Both the position numbers and the translations under genes were made by a program. A stretch of 64,000 bases of DNA from Ulota crispa (Eukaryota; Streptophyta; Bryopsida; Orthotrichales; Orthotrichaceae): assembly GCA_963920765.1 (NCBI GenBank), contig OY987248.1:17518539-17582538 (forward strand). The letters run 5' to 3'. Every line of letters starts with the position of its first letter. Within the stretch, counting starts at the first letter, position 1. Below the pieces are notes generated by a model. That model was given only the letters and a program-made list of their open reading frames with translations, searched no databases and was not told where the DNA came from. This document shows, one piece after another, positions 36,387 through 49,500 of this stretch.

Positions 36387-36504
36387 TTCTCTTCAAGGAA
36401 AATGTTTTTCACATCCTCTGTCATTTTCTTTTGTTCTCTGTGGTGCATCGTCGTCTTTTAGACTTGGTTTCTAGAGTGATGATTTTTGGTTTTGTGTGAA
36501 TAAA

Positions 36505-37484
36505 GCTTGGAACTAAAGCTGCAAATATCTTCCCTGCTGGTTGTCTAGGATCTCCCTATTTGTTCACCCGGTCATCTCTGATACCGTAGACAAACTTTCA
36601 ATCTTAACCCCTAAGAGTGCCTGACAGGAGGGAGAATGTAGATTTTGAGCTTTGGAGTCAAAAAATAATTTGGGTCAGCAAAGAACTCCCAGGAAATACT
36701 TTTCTTTTTTAAGTTTTTCATTTCCTAAAATTGCTAACATGAACTGAGTTATAACGTTTTTACAAAAATCATTATGCATGATCCAACATTGAATTTGGAA
36801 CTTGTGGAGTTGGACGTGGAACGTAAGACATGACTCCTCACCAAAACCAACCTACACAATCAAACCAAAGGTGAGTTTTAACCCTACTTCACGATTCTAT
36901 CCACCTCCATCCACCGTCTCCAAGCAACTTCACTGAAAGCTGTATGCTCTAAAACCGTCACTTTTAGGGCTGGTCTGCCTATTCATGGGCTTTTCAAGAC
37001 ACAAAGATTTTTTTTTGTCTAATTTTCAAATAAAGAACGGGAAATGGATGAAGAATGTAACACAAGTTTTTTCATATTTTTTGAAGCATTATTGAATTGT
37101 TGATGAATTTTCAAAGTTTTCTGTAGCAAATACCTATTTGTGACTCTAGGTCTCCCACAAATTGTCCTCATGCAACTTGTGAAGAGATGAGGTGAAATTG
37201 AGGAGTATGATTGGCTTTTGTATTAAAATACATCTTTTCCTTCTACGACTCAAAGGGGTCCATTCAAGGACTGCTTCATATCTATTTTGAGCTACCTACC
37301 TATAGAATACTTTATTTGAGAGGGTTGCAATTAGAGCACACTACCTTAAGACATTTGAGATCTACAAGCTCAAATTCAGCCTTTTCCATTCTCAACCAAT
37401 TTTTCACAAGCATGCATCTAACATTTTTTATACTTAATTACACTGTAATACACTATAATTAGAATTTTTGATACAATAGTTATA
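36505..37484. other. Intergenic DNA between the methyltransferase gene and the Copia element
   Basis: A left end of the TTAA family (TTAACCCCTAAGAG) is at 36604 but no matching right end was found. No exon-like sequence was seen. Confidence 0.45.
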
Positions 37485-37489
37485 ATTTT

Positions 37490-37760
37490 TGTTGTGATAG
37501 AGCTACAGACTCTAAGGAAAGTGTTGGGAATAGAAAACACAATGAGGACTCAAAAGAGATATAACAAAGTATGCAAGGAGAAGAAATAACAAGTGTTCTT
37601 ATCCAAATAGGGTTTGCCTACTATATACAAGGGAAGACCAAAGATAGGATGTAAAAGTCCTTCTCTACTATTGGTCTATGGGATCCCTTTACTAAAGTAA
37701 ACTCCAGTGAATTCTAGTTAACTATGTGTATAGCATATTAATAGAATACTTATCTCAACA
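37490..37760 (-). repeat. 3' LTR of the Copia element
   Basis: 271 bases, TGTTG...CAACA, diverged by about twenty substitutions from the other LTR with no obvious indel. Confidence 0.95.
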
Positions 37761-38004
37761 CTCCTCGCTCAACACAATATTCGTATCAAATTCTAAACAA
37801 TGTCCTATATGATAATTCCTGTAATCTTGTAAGATATATGGTTGTTGCCTCATTAAAACCTTATCCGGGAAAACCTTGTTAATGATCAAGGATAAAACCA
37901 TAGATGAAGGAATAAAAGTACAACACCTTCAACAATCCATTCACATGGTAAAACCCAATGGGAAAAATCCTTAGAAAGATGGTAAAGGTTACTACAATAC
38001 AAAC

Positions 38005-38331
38005 CTATTGAATCTCTTGCTCCAAAGTATCGAGTTGCCGCTTTCCAATGCCATGAATAAGTCGGCAATGTGTACATAATGGAAGGGCTTTGGTGAAGAG
38101 ATCCACAAGATTATCTGTCGATATGACTTTCTTGATTTCAAGTGCTTGCACTTTAATCAAGTCATGGGTGTAGCTGAAGTATTTGGGATCAATATGTTTG
38201 GTCCGATCACCTTTAATAAAACCCGCTTGCATTTGTGCAACACAAACACTATTATCTTCATATAAAATAGTCGGGGATTCATTATATGGTAATCCACAAT
38301 TTGTTTGAATAAACTTATCAATGGATTTCAA
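38005..38331 (-). pseudogene. Copia RNase H, C-terminal part
   Basis: An open stretch of 108 codons with YEDNSVCVAQMQAG, KGDRTKHIDPKYF and an HDLIKVQALEIKKV block, the conserved tail of Copia RNase H. The preceding part (38332-38604) is also RNase H-like but interrupted by stops and frame changes, so it is separated from the reverse transcriptase frame. Confidence 0.85.
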
Positions 38332-38604
38332 CCAAATGCATTCCCTAGAAGCTTCATGTAAAGCAATAATTTCTGCATGATTAGATGATGTTGCAATTAT
38401 TGTTTGCTTTACCGATTTTCAAGATATAGCACCTCCATGCCTTAAGAAAACATAACCTGTTTGAGACTTGGTTGTTGCGGGATCAGATTTAAAACTAGCA
38501 CCAGCATACCCAACCAATGTAGGATTCATTGATTTAGAATAATGCAATCTCAAATCTTTAGTCCCTTGTAAATAATAAAGAAAATGTTTAATACCATTCC
38601 AATG

Positions 38605-40068
38605 TCAAAGTATTGGACGGGCATTATGTCTTGCAAGTACATTGATTGCAAATGCAATGTCAGGTCTTGTAGATGTAGCCAAATATAACAGCGCTCCAAC
38701 CGCAGCAAGGTATGGATATTGTTCACCCAATGGTTCATCTTTCTCCTCGCAAGGGCAATAAGGTCCTTCACTATTGTTGCTCTGACCAACCATAGGCGTA
38801 GATAACGGGTAAGCATCCGTCATATTAAACCTTTTCAATACTCGGTTTATATAAGCTTGTTGGGAAAGAAATATGCTACCATTTTTTAAGTGAATAATTT
38901 GCAAGCCAATGCAAAAGGTAGTTTTACCAAGGAGTTTCATCTTAAACTTATGAATGAGTAACTCCGTAGTTGCAATACATGCAAATTTGGTGCACACAAG
39001 GTTTAAATCATCAACATATTCCGCAATGATTACAAATCCATGGTTATCTCTTTTAATAAAAAGACATGACAACAATGGATCATTTATAAAATGATGCTCA
39101 ACAAGGTAGTTCTGCAGTCTTTGATACCATATGCGCCCAGATTGCTTAAGACCATATAATGCCCGTTGTAATTTGACACCATGATATTTTCTCGGAATAG
39201 GGGTGACTTGCTTATTGTTTTCAAGACTAGGTGGAACCTTCATATAAATATCATCATGAAGAGAGCCATAGAGATAAGCAGTAATAACATCCATAAGATG
39301 CATTTCCAATGTGGTGCATACGGCCATTCCAAGAAAATATTGGAAAGTAATAGAATCCATAACCTGTGAATATATAGAATCATAATTAACTCCAAACTTT
39401 TGAGTGAAACCTTGAGCAACCAAACGCACCTTGTAACAAATGATTTGTCCTTTGTCATCCCGTTTGTGCACAAATACCAACTTGTATCCAAGAGGCTGAA
39501 AAGAAAGATTATTAATAATTGGTCCAAAAATTTGTCTCTTACGCAAAGAAACATACTCCTTCTCAATAGCCGCTTTCCACTTCATCCAATCAAAGCGACG
39601 CATTGCTTCATCAATAGTCATTGGTTCAGGGTCATCTTTCTTGCAAAAAAGATTTTCTGCAATCATACAAATAAATGTTTCATTTATGTCAGTGGTTGCT
39701 CTGTCCCAAATATCATGTGTATTGCAATCTATTATAGATAATTCAATATTTGATTTGGGAATATTATGTTCAGAAGCAAGATTTTTTCCCTCAGAAGTTG
39801 CAGATTCCATAAAAGTAGAAGTGGTTGTTGTAGGAGTAGATGAAATAGTCTTGCGCTTGCGTGGTTGTTTATCAGATCCACGAGTTTGCTTGCCCACCAA
39901 TTGCAAAATTGGAGTAGAAATTGTTTTTGGAATTGAAACTTGAGCAGGGAGATTTTGAGCTTCACGCAATGGAGTCTTGGTTATCCTTGGTGCATCATTG
40001 GAACCATCAAGTCTTTGATCCACAATCTTTTGCAAATGCAAAATTTCAATAACCTCAGTTTCAACCAA
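38605..40068 (-). pseudogene. Copia reverse transcriptase region
   Basis: The longest frame of the element, 487 codons. It has WKAAIEKEYVSL, PLGYKLVFVHKRDDKGQI, YKVRLVAQGFTQ, the RALYGLKQSGRIWY box and the catalytic YVDD. The N-terminal part is the Ser/Thr-rich spacer after integrase. Well-conserved Copia positions are changed (for example FVHKRDD for the usual KxKxD context), and the frame ends before RNase H is complete. Confidence 0.9.
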
Positions 40069-40284
40069 ATATGTTTGAGAATCAGGGTTTAATGTAAATG
40101 TTTCAAGTGCCTTAAATATAATGCCCTTAGAATGCTCCTGAATAGATGCTCCTCCCTGAAAAGATGGAAATTTATCCTCTTCAAATCAATAATTAGCAAA
40201 ACAAGCTCAAAGCAACGTACCAATGGAAGGATTGATATAACAAATAATGCTTGGAGAGTCAAATCCAACATAAATGCCTTCTTG

Positions 40285-41376
40285 TCAATGAGCTTCAATA
40301 GTGTGGCGTTGGGGTTCTGGAACTGAAACCCATACACAACAATTAAACTTTCGTAGGTGAGATACATTAGGAATACGCCCTGAAATAAGCATTTGTGCAA
40401 AAGCATTCTCCAAAGAAGAAGGACGGAGTTGAATAAAAGCCGCTGCATGTAAAATTACATGTCCCCACATAGATGCTGGCAGGTTTGCATGAAGAAGCAA
40501 TGGTCTTGTAGTAATTTGAATCCGTTTGATGAAAGATCTTGCCAATACATTTTGAGCATGTTCATATGGAATTGAATATGTCAAATCAATCCATGTTGCA
40601 ATCCAATAGTCTTCAAAGGAACTTGATTGAAATTCCTGAGCATTATCCATACGCAATGTCTTGATTGGATAGTCAAGGAAATGGGCCTTGAAGCGGATCA
40701 ACATTGATAATAAATTGGCAAAAGCCAAATTTCTTATTGATAATAACGAGACATATGATTGCTTGTCTGATGCATCAACCAAAACCAAGAAATATTGGAA
40801 TAGTCCTGATATAAGATTTATTGGACTACAAATATTACCATGTAACCTTGAAAGCATTGGTGGTAATTCACGAGGAAGCTTCCAAAATGATGGTTTGGCA
40901 ATCAATTTGCCTTGCACGCATGCTTGACATAATGTCATAAAATTTACATGTGCAACTTGCAGATTGAGTTTAGCAACACAAGGAATAATTTTCCTAAACA
41001 ATGTAGAACCTGGATGACCAAATCATCCATGCTAGAGTGAAATTTTATTATTTTTAGAAGATATAGCAAAACTATACACACTAGGTGGCCGGATCGCAAT
41101 CTGATATAAACCACTTGCTGCAGCAAAGGCTGTTTCTACAATTTTATTATTAAGCATAATAACTAAAGCTTCACAACTATCTAGAATTTTGGTCGAGAGG
41201 TGAAAACTGTTGGCACGCACATCTTGATAGCTGATCAGACTTCGGGGGGCAGAGGGAGAATACATAGCATGCATGCATGTAATGGTGGTGCCCTCAGGCA
41301 ATATCACCTTTGCTGGCCCCTCTTGGAATTGAAACATATTCAATCTAGCCATAGTAATCAAATTTTTGGTTTCCAA
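40285..41376 (-). pseudogene. Copia protease-integrase region, degenerate
   Basis: 41376-41032 covers the protease and pre-integrase region. 41001-40285 is the integrase core: FLVLVDASDKQSY holds the first Asp and RMDNAQEF the second. At the position of the third catalytic residue (normally NGLAES) the sequence reads NVLARS, with Arg for Glu. Together with frame breaks between the segments this indicates an inactive integrase. Confidence 0.82.
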
Positions 41377-41553
41377 GATGAAAGATTATGCTCATCAAAA
41401 AAATGTTTATTATGCAAAATTGTATGTGTTGTTGCACAGTCAAGGAGGACATCACATGACTCACGGATATGAGTGTCCTCAGCAACATGTACTTCAAAAG
41501 CCTCAGCTTCAAATGGATCCATAGATGCATCCATGGAATGAGCCTTTTGAACT

Positions 41554-42498
41554 TCAACTCACAGCTTTTTTGTTGTCTTGGAACATTTGTACAAAATATT
41601 CCAATGTACAACAACTAGTGGCCAAATGACCCACTCTGCCACACTTGTAACAAGAACGTGTCTCTAATGGACACTTACCATTATTATTAGAAAGAGTGGT
41701 ATTCTCCTTTGGAACATGGTGATTAGGATATCTAGACTGACTCGAGTGTTTATACTTATTTTTCCTATGTTTCTGTGCCTTAGACTTGGCACCAAAAACT
41801 TTAATAGCATGAGACTCAAGAACTGGGGTACCGACGGGATGTGACTCTGCATTACGAAGTAAGAGTTTGTTTTGCTTTTTGGCAAGAAGTAACAGAGACA
41901 TGAGATCTGAGAGAGTCTCAAATTTCATGTTTCTGTACTGCTGTGCAAGTACAGCAGAGGCGGGTGGAAATGTTGAGAGAGTTTTCTCAATCATTTCTCC
42001 TCAGTGATAGCCCGAGTGCACAACCTTAATTGCGATATAATACAAAATAACTCACTCTTGAAGGAAACAAGTGTTGGAAAATCCAACACTTGTAGATGAG
42101 TCCAATCATGTAGGGCTCTAGGAAGAAAAATGGTTTTCTGGTTATCAAAACGGGACTTGAGCTTATTCCAAAGCTCATTAGGGTTTTTGACCTCTAGGTA
42201 CTGATATTGTAAAGATGGGATAAGATGGCGACGAAGCAAAAGTAATGCTTTGTAAGACATAGTTGTTAAATCAGTGGTACTTACAGTAGAAGGTTGATCA
42301 GAAGGGTTATCAAACGCGATGCACTGGAATAATTGCTCCCATAAACATGTGCTTTTGCAGTTCTTGCCTATAGAAGGTAATTGCTCCCGTCAACCTCCAA
42401 TTGTGCAAAGAGAAGAGGCTGAAGCCTTGGTGCTTCAACGTTGGGAGTAACTGCTGGACTACAACAGATGTGGTAGCAGAAGAACGTGAAGTAGCCAT
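41554..42498 (-). pseudogene. Copia gag, frameshifted
   Basis: An ATG at 42498 starts MATSRSS, then the frame is lost. Gag-like sequence continues at 42260-41991 (LWNKLKSRFDNQKT, ALHDWTHLQV) and, in another frame, at 41994-41554. The last part contains the zinc knuckle CYKCGRVGHLATSC (C-x2-C-x4-H-x4-C). Confidence 0.85.
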
Positions 42499-42565
42499 GA
42501 GGGATGAAGGATAGTACTAACAAACTCCCTCAAAGTGATTAAAGCAAAGAAGCGTGCTGATAACG

Positions 42566-42836
42566 TGTTGTGATAGAGCTACAGACTCTAAGGAAAGTGT
42601 TGGGAATAGAAAACACAATGAAGACACAAAAGAGATATAACAAAGTATGCAAGGAGAAGAAGTAACAAGTGTTCCTATCCAAGTAGGGTTTGCTTACTAT
42701 ATACAAGGGAAAACCAAAGATATGATGTAAAAATCCTTCTCTACTATTGATCTATGAAATCCTTTTACTAAACTAAACTTCAATAAACTCTAGTTAACTA
42801 TGTGTAGAGCATATTAATAAAATACTTATCTCAACA
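42566..42836 (-). repeat. 5' LTR of the Copia element
   Basis: 271 bases, TGTTG...CAACA, followed on the minus strand by the primer binding site. Confidence 0.95.
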
Positions 42837-43504
42837 ATTTTGAACCAGTTTTTTTTTTTTGCCATTTCACCAGGCTGACTTTGTATTGGAGGCCGGTTCT
42901 CCCAGATCATTGGTCCCAAGTAAAAACACACTCCGGAACTGAAACTGACCGATCAGGCTCAGACATCAGTGCCCAGTCCAATTCTGGTGAAATCTCTAGT
43001 ACCCTGGAACTGTTCTGATTTTTCCTTTACAAAATCAAATCCTTCGTCTCCGGCTCAGTAAGTTAAGCAACACTGGTCCAAAATCCTGATCCCCAGAAGA
43101 TCCGTGGCCTGCAGTATTATTTTTTTGTATTTTTCATGACGTGGCACTGTAACACATTTCAGTACTGGTAGTGGCTCTCTCTCTTTTTTGTCTCTATTAT
43201 TCTACAGCGTCATTGCGCAGGGGTAAATATTAAAACTATGAAAATGCATGTTTGACATGCACTGACATCTTTTACTATTCTCTCTCTCTCTTTTCTCTCT
43301 CTCAGAAGTGGGGATATCTCTGTGCCCCAGCAGTGATCAATATCAAAATATTAAGAAAAAAACTAGAAACAGCTAGAAATAATTAGTAAATAATTAGTTA
43401 AATTTGGGAATGAAATGGGAATGAAATAGTAGATAATGGGGAAGAAATATGTACAAGGATACTATAGTAAAAGAGGGGGTGTGATGGAATGAGAGCCCGG
43501 GTTT

Positions 43505-46500
43505 TTACATTAATGGACGGGGGTCCACGGCGTCCAGCATCTTGGCTGCTATGTATCCTGCAAATGTTGATGACCCTTCTAAAATCTGCACACCCACGAG
43601 CAGTTAATACACGTCAGCAGAATTTATAAAAAATAAAATAATGTTTTGAGTAACTAGCCTTTCAAGGATTCAACAACATTAGGATTGCAGTATTAAATTT
43701 TTTTTAAAGTATTTGATTAGGAAGGATCGCTTTACAGTAGGAGCCAAGTATATGAAAACTTGAGGCCATTTCAAATAGTATTTCAACTCTAATGGCCTAA
43801 GGTAGGCGCACCCATAAGCGTGGAAATAAGGGTTTTGGAGTAGGTAAAATAATTGACTAACTTTGAAAAAAATACTGTATGTTAAGAAATGGAAATAAAA
43901 AATATTGGCATCAATTTCAAGGTTCCCACTGCAAGCATTTATTCACAAAGATTTTTCAAAGTCCAAAATCACTGAAATTGTAAGAACCATGTGTAAGAGA
44001 TGCTAATCACAAGGCTTGTTGGTTCTTAAATAGTGAGATGAGTACTCAAAACCTCATGCTAGTCACCCACAACCATCACTTCATCACCCACAACCATCTC
44101 TCAATCACCCACACCCATTTGTTTTTTGTTGATTAGCCTTGCCACTGTTAGGTGACGAGCATGGGGATGCAACGCTTATGGATGCTGCTACCTTAAATAA
44201 CAGCCCCAAGCATGCACTGTAATGAGAGTGTAAAGGGGGCTAATTCCCTTGTGGGTGAAGGTCTTGAGGCCAATAAAATTGAGTTCATTAGTGCAAAGCT
44301 TTGAAAATTTTAGAATGAAAGGGATAAAAAAAATCTTTGAATGTTTCTGAAAAACATTTTCTATATTCAAATAATCACATTTTGATATGTTCTGGCAATA
44401 ATCCCAAGGCCAAGAATTAGCATTCCATTTTTGGAGTATCCAAGTTTTGAAAATGCTGCAATGACAGATCTTGTATTGTAAATTTTAAAAACATGTTTTG
44501 AAAATTCGACCTTGACTCTTAGTATAAAGGCCTTAGGGTTATTCGTAAAAATCAATCAATGAGAGGCCAAGATTGGGAGTTACAAAATCTTCAAAAGGGC
44601 GTTGACTACTGGTGTAAAGCTGCTCTAACTCAACAACGTTGGGTCTATAGTTTTGCAAAAAAAAAATCCTAGCTTTCCAACGATACAACAACGTTGTGAG
44701 AGATTGCTGGCCTTGTCTTTCTGGAACTCAACATTATTTGAACTACAGGATCATATCAAAGTGGTTGTCTATCCCTTTTATTAACTCAACAATAAAGGAG
44801 TTAAAATATTTTATTAGCTATATTAGAATTAGAACATTTGATTGGCTCCAAACCTAATCGGAAAGGAGGATAGAGGCAACGCATGTGGGCATGGATAGAA
44901 GTTATATTTGCAAACAAGCTGTACCTACAAGGGAAATCAAAGTGTCTACCTAGGCTGTTATTAGCAAAAAATTATTATTATTTGAGACTTTCAACCCTAG
45001 TCTCTCATATGAAATTAGTCAAATCCATATTGCATTGCTATGATAATGTAGAATAGCTTTTTGAGCTTATTGTAGCCTTTTGTTTGTTTTCCTAAAATTT
45101 ACAAGCATTTTTTAACAAAACTACTAAGTGTATTGGTGAATTTTAGTGAATTCGGTACAATTTTGCTGACGTCTTTATATCAAAACTTTGCCTTAAATAA
45201 GTTCTGGACTTCTGTTCAAAATCTAGGCACTTTGAAACTCCTCGATTTTTAATTTGGTTTTGCGTAGGGTAAGCCAAGCTATTGAGTGCCTTCAATTGTG
45301 TTGTGTAATTGTGCATGAGTACATAGGCAATTAGGCGTGTAGTCATGAACTTTGGTGGCTTGGATGCCTTACATTGGTGGGAGTATGAAACGAAGTGTCT
45401 CTTCCTCTGTAATGAAGTAAGAAAATTCTATAATGACTTGGCATTGAAAGACCCATGCTTTGCTTGGAGAAATTTCAATTGTTTTTAACATTACATAAGG
45501 TACATAAATTTGGGACTGTAAGGACTTTAAGAAAGCAAACCTGTATACACTTCACACAACGTACCAATTTACCATAAATGAACAACAACTTTATCACATC
45601 CAAGACATATACCTAGCATTTTTTAAAACCTTGAGTTCTTCACTTTCATTTCTTCTTGATATATATTTTTTTGGTGGACACGAATTTTGTTTTGAAAAAA
45701 AAACTCCTATAGCTTCATTTCCTGTCCTTTAAAATTTTTGTTGCTTGCTTGTGATATCTTTAGCAATTTTTATGAGTAACCTATACCTTAATACAAGCTT
45801 ACTATGTTTTCATAATAATTTGTAAACTCTAGTATTGTGCTACATTTTAGTTACGTGTGAAATAAACTTGGAGGCACTGAAAGGTCTCAAATTAACAAAC
45901 ATGGTGTTTCATGCTTCAACCTAAATTCACTCAAGTGATAAAAATAAGCTTCTGTTTCGTTGAGTAACTTTTAAACATCAAGTTGGTAACCATGACTAGT
46001 CCTCTATTGGGCTACAATGTTATGGCAAGTGTCTTGCCCATTATAATATTGTTTTTAAAAACTACAAAAGTCAACAATACATGCTCCTCTCTTGAAAACT
46101 ACTTGAAAAGCAACATGAGATCTAACAACATATTTGTGAATCTTCTCACAATTTGGGTTACCTAAAATTAAGAATGCGTCCTTGTTTTTTTGTCTTCTAT
46201 GATGCCATGATGGATGATGTCTCCATGATCACTTCTCAAAAAAATCTGACAAAAAAAAGGGCTTTTTTCCATCCTACAAATCATTTTTTTGCAGTGCATT
46301 GAACGAAATCCATCTGCTTTTACCTTTAAGGGTTAAACTTATTAACAATATGCCATTACTTTGGCTCAAATCATGTTGCATAGCTTACAACGCCATATTT
46401 TTTAATATGAGAAGAAACCTTGATTTTGAGAGTTTAAGGTGACCACCTTAAACCAAGCTCTAGGTGCAAGGTGAGTACAACTTGAGCATCTAGTTTTCCC

Positions 46501-49500
46501 AATTTAATGAATATGGCGTTTTACACACGATTCAGCAAAAGTGAGCTTCCATTTTGGTAAATTAGCAATCTGCCATAATTACTTTGGGCAGAATGATCAT
46601 GTTGCATACCTTACACACATATCATCTGATCTCTCTCATAACTTACATGAAAAGTTTGATGGGCTGGCTAGCAGGCTCACCTTGGAGTTGAAGAGGAAGA
46701 CGTCGTGTTCGCCGATGCTAGCACCAGTGGCCTGCAACAGATCCAAGCGCAGCTCCTGCAGAGCCGAGAACACTTGCAGCAGCAAGCACTTGCTGGAGCG
46801 AGACTGCAGACGACGCTGCGAGAGCTTGACGGTGACCTCGTCATGCACGATGCGCACGTCCACCTGCGTCCCGCAGGGGTCCGGGAAATATTTGAGTTTT
46901 TTCGGTTGATTTCCTTCGAACCAATTTATCAAAGAATTGTTTAGGTTATTTTCTCTATTTCATACTATTAAAAAATTTGGATTTTTAAACGATTTAAACG
47001 CAATATTTGTTAATTTGGGAAAAATGGTACATTTTGGGATTTTCAGGAATTGAGTCAGGAAGTTTGAGGTGATCACCTCAAACTGACACTTACCCTAACA
47101 CAAGAGGAGGGATTTGTGAGGAAAAAAATCTTAATGGCTTAGATTGAATATGATACCTTTGAAAATGATTTTAAAGTAATTTTTTGGGTTTGAGGGAAAA
47201 ACAAAATGGGATCCTTGTTTTTCCCAAATTAAGTAATATCGCTTTATTTTATGCCCGATGTTTGTAAATTGCAAACTGTTTTTTTTCCCTCATTTTGATA
47301 GGCAAGATTTGAACTAGCGGTCGGTTCTTCCAGGACCTGCGTCCCGCCCTGCGAAGTCCGCTGCACCCACGAACTCCGCAGCTGCCCCTGCTGCCCCTGC
47401 CCCAAGGACGACGACCCCTCCACCCCCATCGCCAACAACTCCTCGCTCCCCTTGTGCATCTCCGTCCCGTCCTGCCCGTCCTGCCCGTCCGCGTTCTGGG
47501 CCATGCAGCGGTGCGAGCGCTTGCGGCTGCCCAGCTGGCCCGCGGCGCGGCGCTTGTCCTGCACGAGGTGCTGTAGCTCTTGGACGGTGCGCTTGAGCTC
47601 CTTGACGTAGTCGATGGCGTCCGCCACTATGGATGCTCTGTCTGCCTGGTCACCGCACCGCTCCAGTCCCACCAGGATCAACACTCAAGACTAGTGATAT
47701 ATCCCAACTAAGGTCTTCCAAACTAGCTCTCTACAAACACTGTTGCACTGGAAACTCTCGTAAATTTTTCTGTAGGGATTTGAGTATGAATTCCGTGTGT
47801 ATTAACAGGGAAATGTGAGACATGAAAAAATCAGAGAAGAAATAGACAGAAATGTTTAACAACTTACAAGGAAAAGGTGAAGAATTCTTGAAATGAGACG
47901 GGGAAGTTTACAACAGTATGCAATGTTGTACGTGCTAAAAGTTCTTGAAAATTCAAGCACTGTGGTGTTCACCTTTTATTTTGTATTTATGAAAAAACCG
48001 GTGGACGATCTGCTAAATTAGCCATGTTTGGGAAGCGTTGGTGTAGTTAACATTATTGACCATGCAAGCATGGTTGTCACATTGGACCAATTGTCTTAAA
48101 CTGCATGTTCTCATCATGCTTCCACGCAGATGCAAACATTTTTTTTTTTAAATTTTAAAGTTCGGGTATGGACAGAACCTTGCAATTGCGTCATGACATT
48201 TGCACCCTAAATCCCTAATTTTAGCATGGACAACCACCCTGCCCGCTCTGGTCTACATGTTTGCTTGTTGTGCCTATTGGCCACATCCTATCCAAAGTAA
48301 CTACCATGCAATCCATGCATGCAAGACCTCGAGGTTTTATTTAAATTTTCTTTGGACATATTTCTTGCAACTCTGAATCGCTAACGCTTGTTCTCCTCAA
48401 TTTGGTCAAACTGGGCATAAGGAAACTAAGGGTTTTCTATAGGCTAAAGCATTGTTTTGGATGATTGAGAAGTCATATGAAGAAATCATTGAGCACTCTA
48501 CTCATTGTCTACACCAAATAGTGCATTTAGGTTGCCTTAATAATTAGGTTGCCTCACCATGGAAAGTTACTTCATGACTCATGGTTTGACCACTTGGAGG
48601 CATCTTTTGTTCTTTAAATGTTAGGATTTCACATGGTTTATGACATGAATATTGCTAATTTTTCTCTCAAGAGTTGCTTTGTTATTGTCAAGACCTTTAA
48701 AAGTTGCTTGTTACAGTAATTATTGCTGTAATGTACTAGTAAATATTTAAATAGTGTGAAATGTCAAAAAACTAGTATGGGCAACCTAATTGCACTATTT
48801 GGTGTAGAATATGGACATCTAATTCATTAAATTGAAAAGATTAGATTCCCAAGTTATACTTTACCTTACACCTAAAGCTTGGTTTAAGATGCTTACCTTA
48901 AACCTAGTTCATTCTCAAAATCAGGGTTTCTTCCAAATTAACAAATATGGCTTTTAGAGCTCTGATCAAAGATCTTAAGATGTTTCCTGTAGTGAATGGG
49001 GAGACTGAAGTAACTTGCTAGTAAGTTCTGATTTTCAACCTCTCAAACAATCTTAACCAAAAATGAGAATTCTTAATCAGCTTTGACACGTCAGCATTTC
49101 AAGGCACGCCAGCTGCAATCAGAAGCCCCATTCGTCCGCCAAGGCAGTGATATAAGAGAGGGAGCATAGCAGGGGAATGAATGCCATATACCTTGGTGGG
49201 ATTGGGCACCAAAGCGCGCAAGGTCTGGTACTTCTCGTTCAGAAACTCGCGCCGCTGCCGCTCCGTGGCGAAGTGATTCACGCCCCGCGCCTCCCCACCC
49301 GTCTTGCCAATCCCCAGCTGGTCCCGTTTCAGTCCAAATGGCGACGTCGCCGTCGTCGCCGCCTTGCCATCGTCCGCGTCGCCGCGCTCGTGCTGCTCCA
49401 AGTCGAGCAGAATGGGCGCCGGTCGAGCCAAGAGAGAGCTCGCCAGGCTGCTGCTGTGGTTGCCCGACTGCAGGTCGCCGCGTGGCAAGCTGTGGAAGAA

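Larger units (their letters stand above)
37485..42841 (-). mobile_element. Complete Ty1/Copia LTR retrotransposon, degenerate
   Basis: LTRs of 271 bases each (37490-37760 and 42566-42836) start TGTTG and end CAACA and are flanked by the 5-bp target duplication ATTTT (37485-37489, 42837-42841). On the minus strand the order is gag, protease region, integrase, reverse transcriptase, RNase H, which is Copia. Next to the 5' LTR is TTATCAGCACGC, an initiator-Met-tRNA-type primer binding site. A purine tract (GAGCGAGGAG) abuts the 3' LTR. The LTRs differ at roughly twenty positions (about 8%), and the coding region is shifted or stopped several times, so the element is old and not autonomous. Confidence 0.95.
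43586..46680 (-). other. Long last intron of the bHLH gene
   Basis: The 3.1-kb intron runs from a strong donor (AAG/GTGAGC at 46680) to a GTGTGCAG acceptor next to 43585. It holds the MITE at 43798-44195, a decayed TTAA-family element ending in AAGGGTTAA at about 46336, and MITE copy m0 at 46389-46520. If the intron were not removed the protein would end 14 residues after FLFNSK and lack the family's C-terminal block. Confidence 0.8.
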
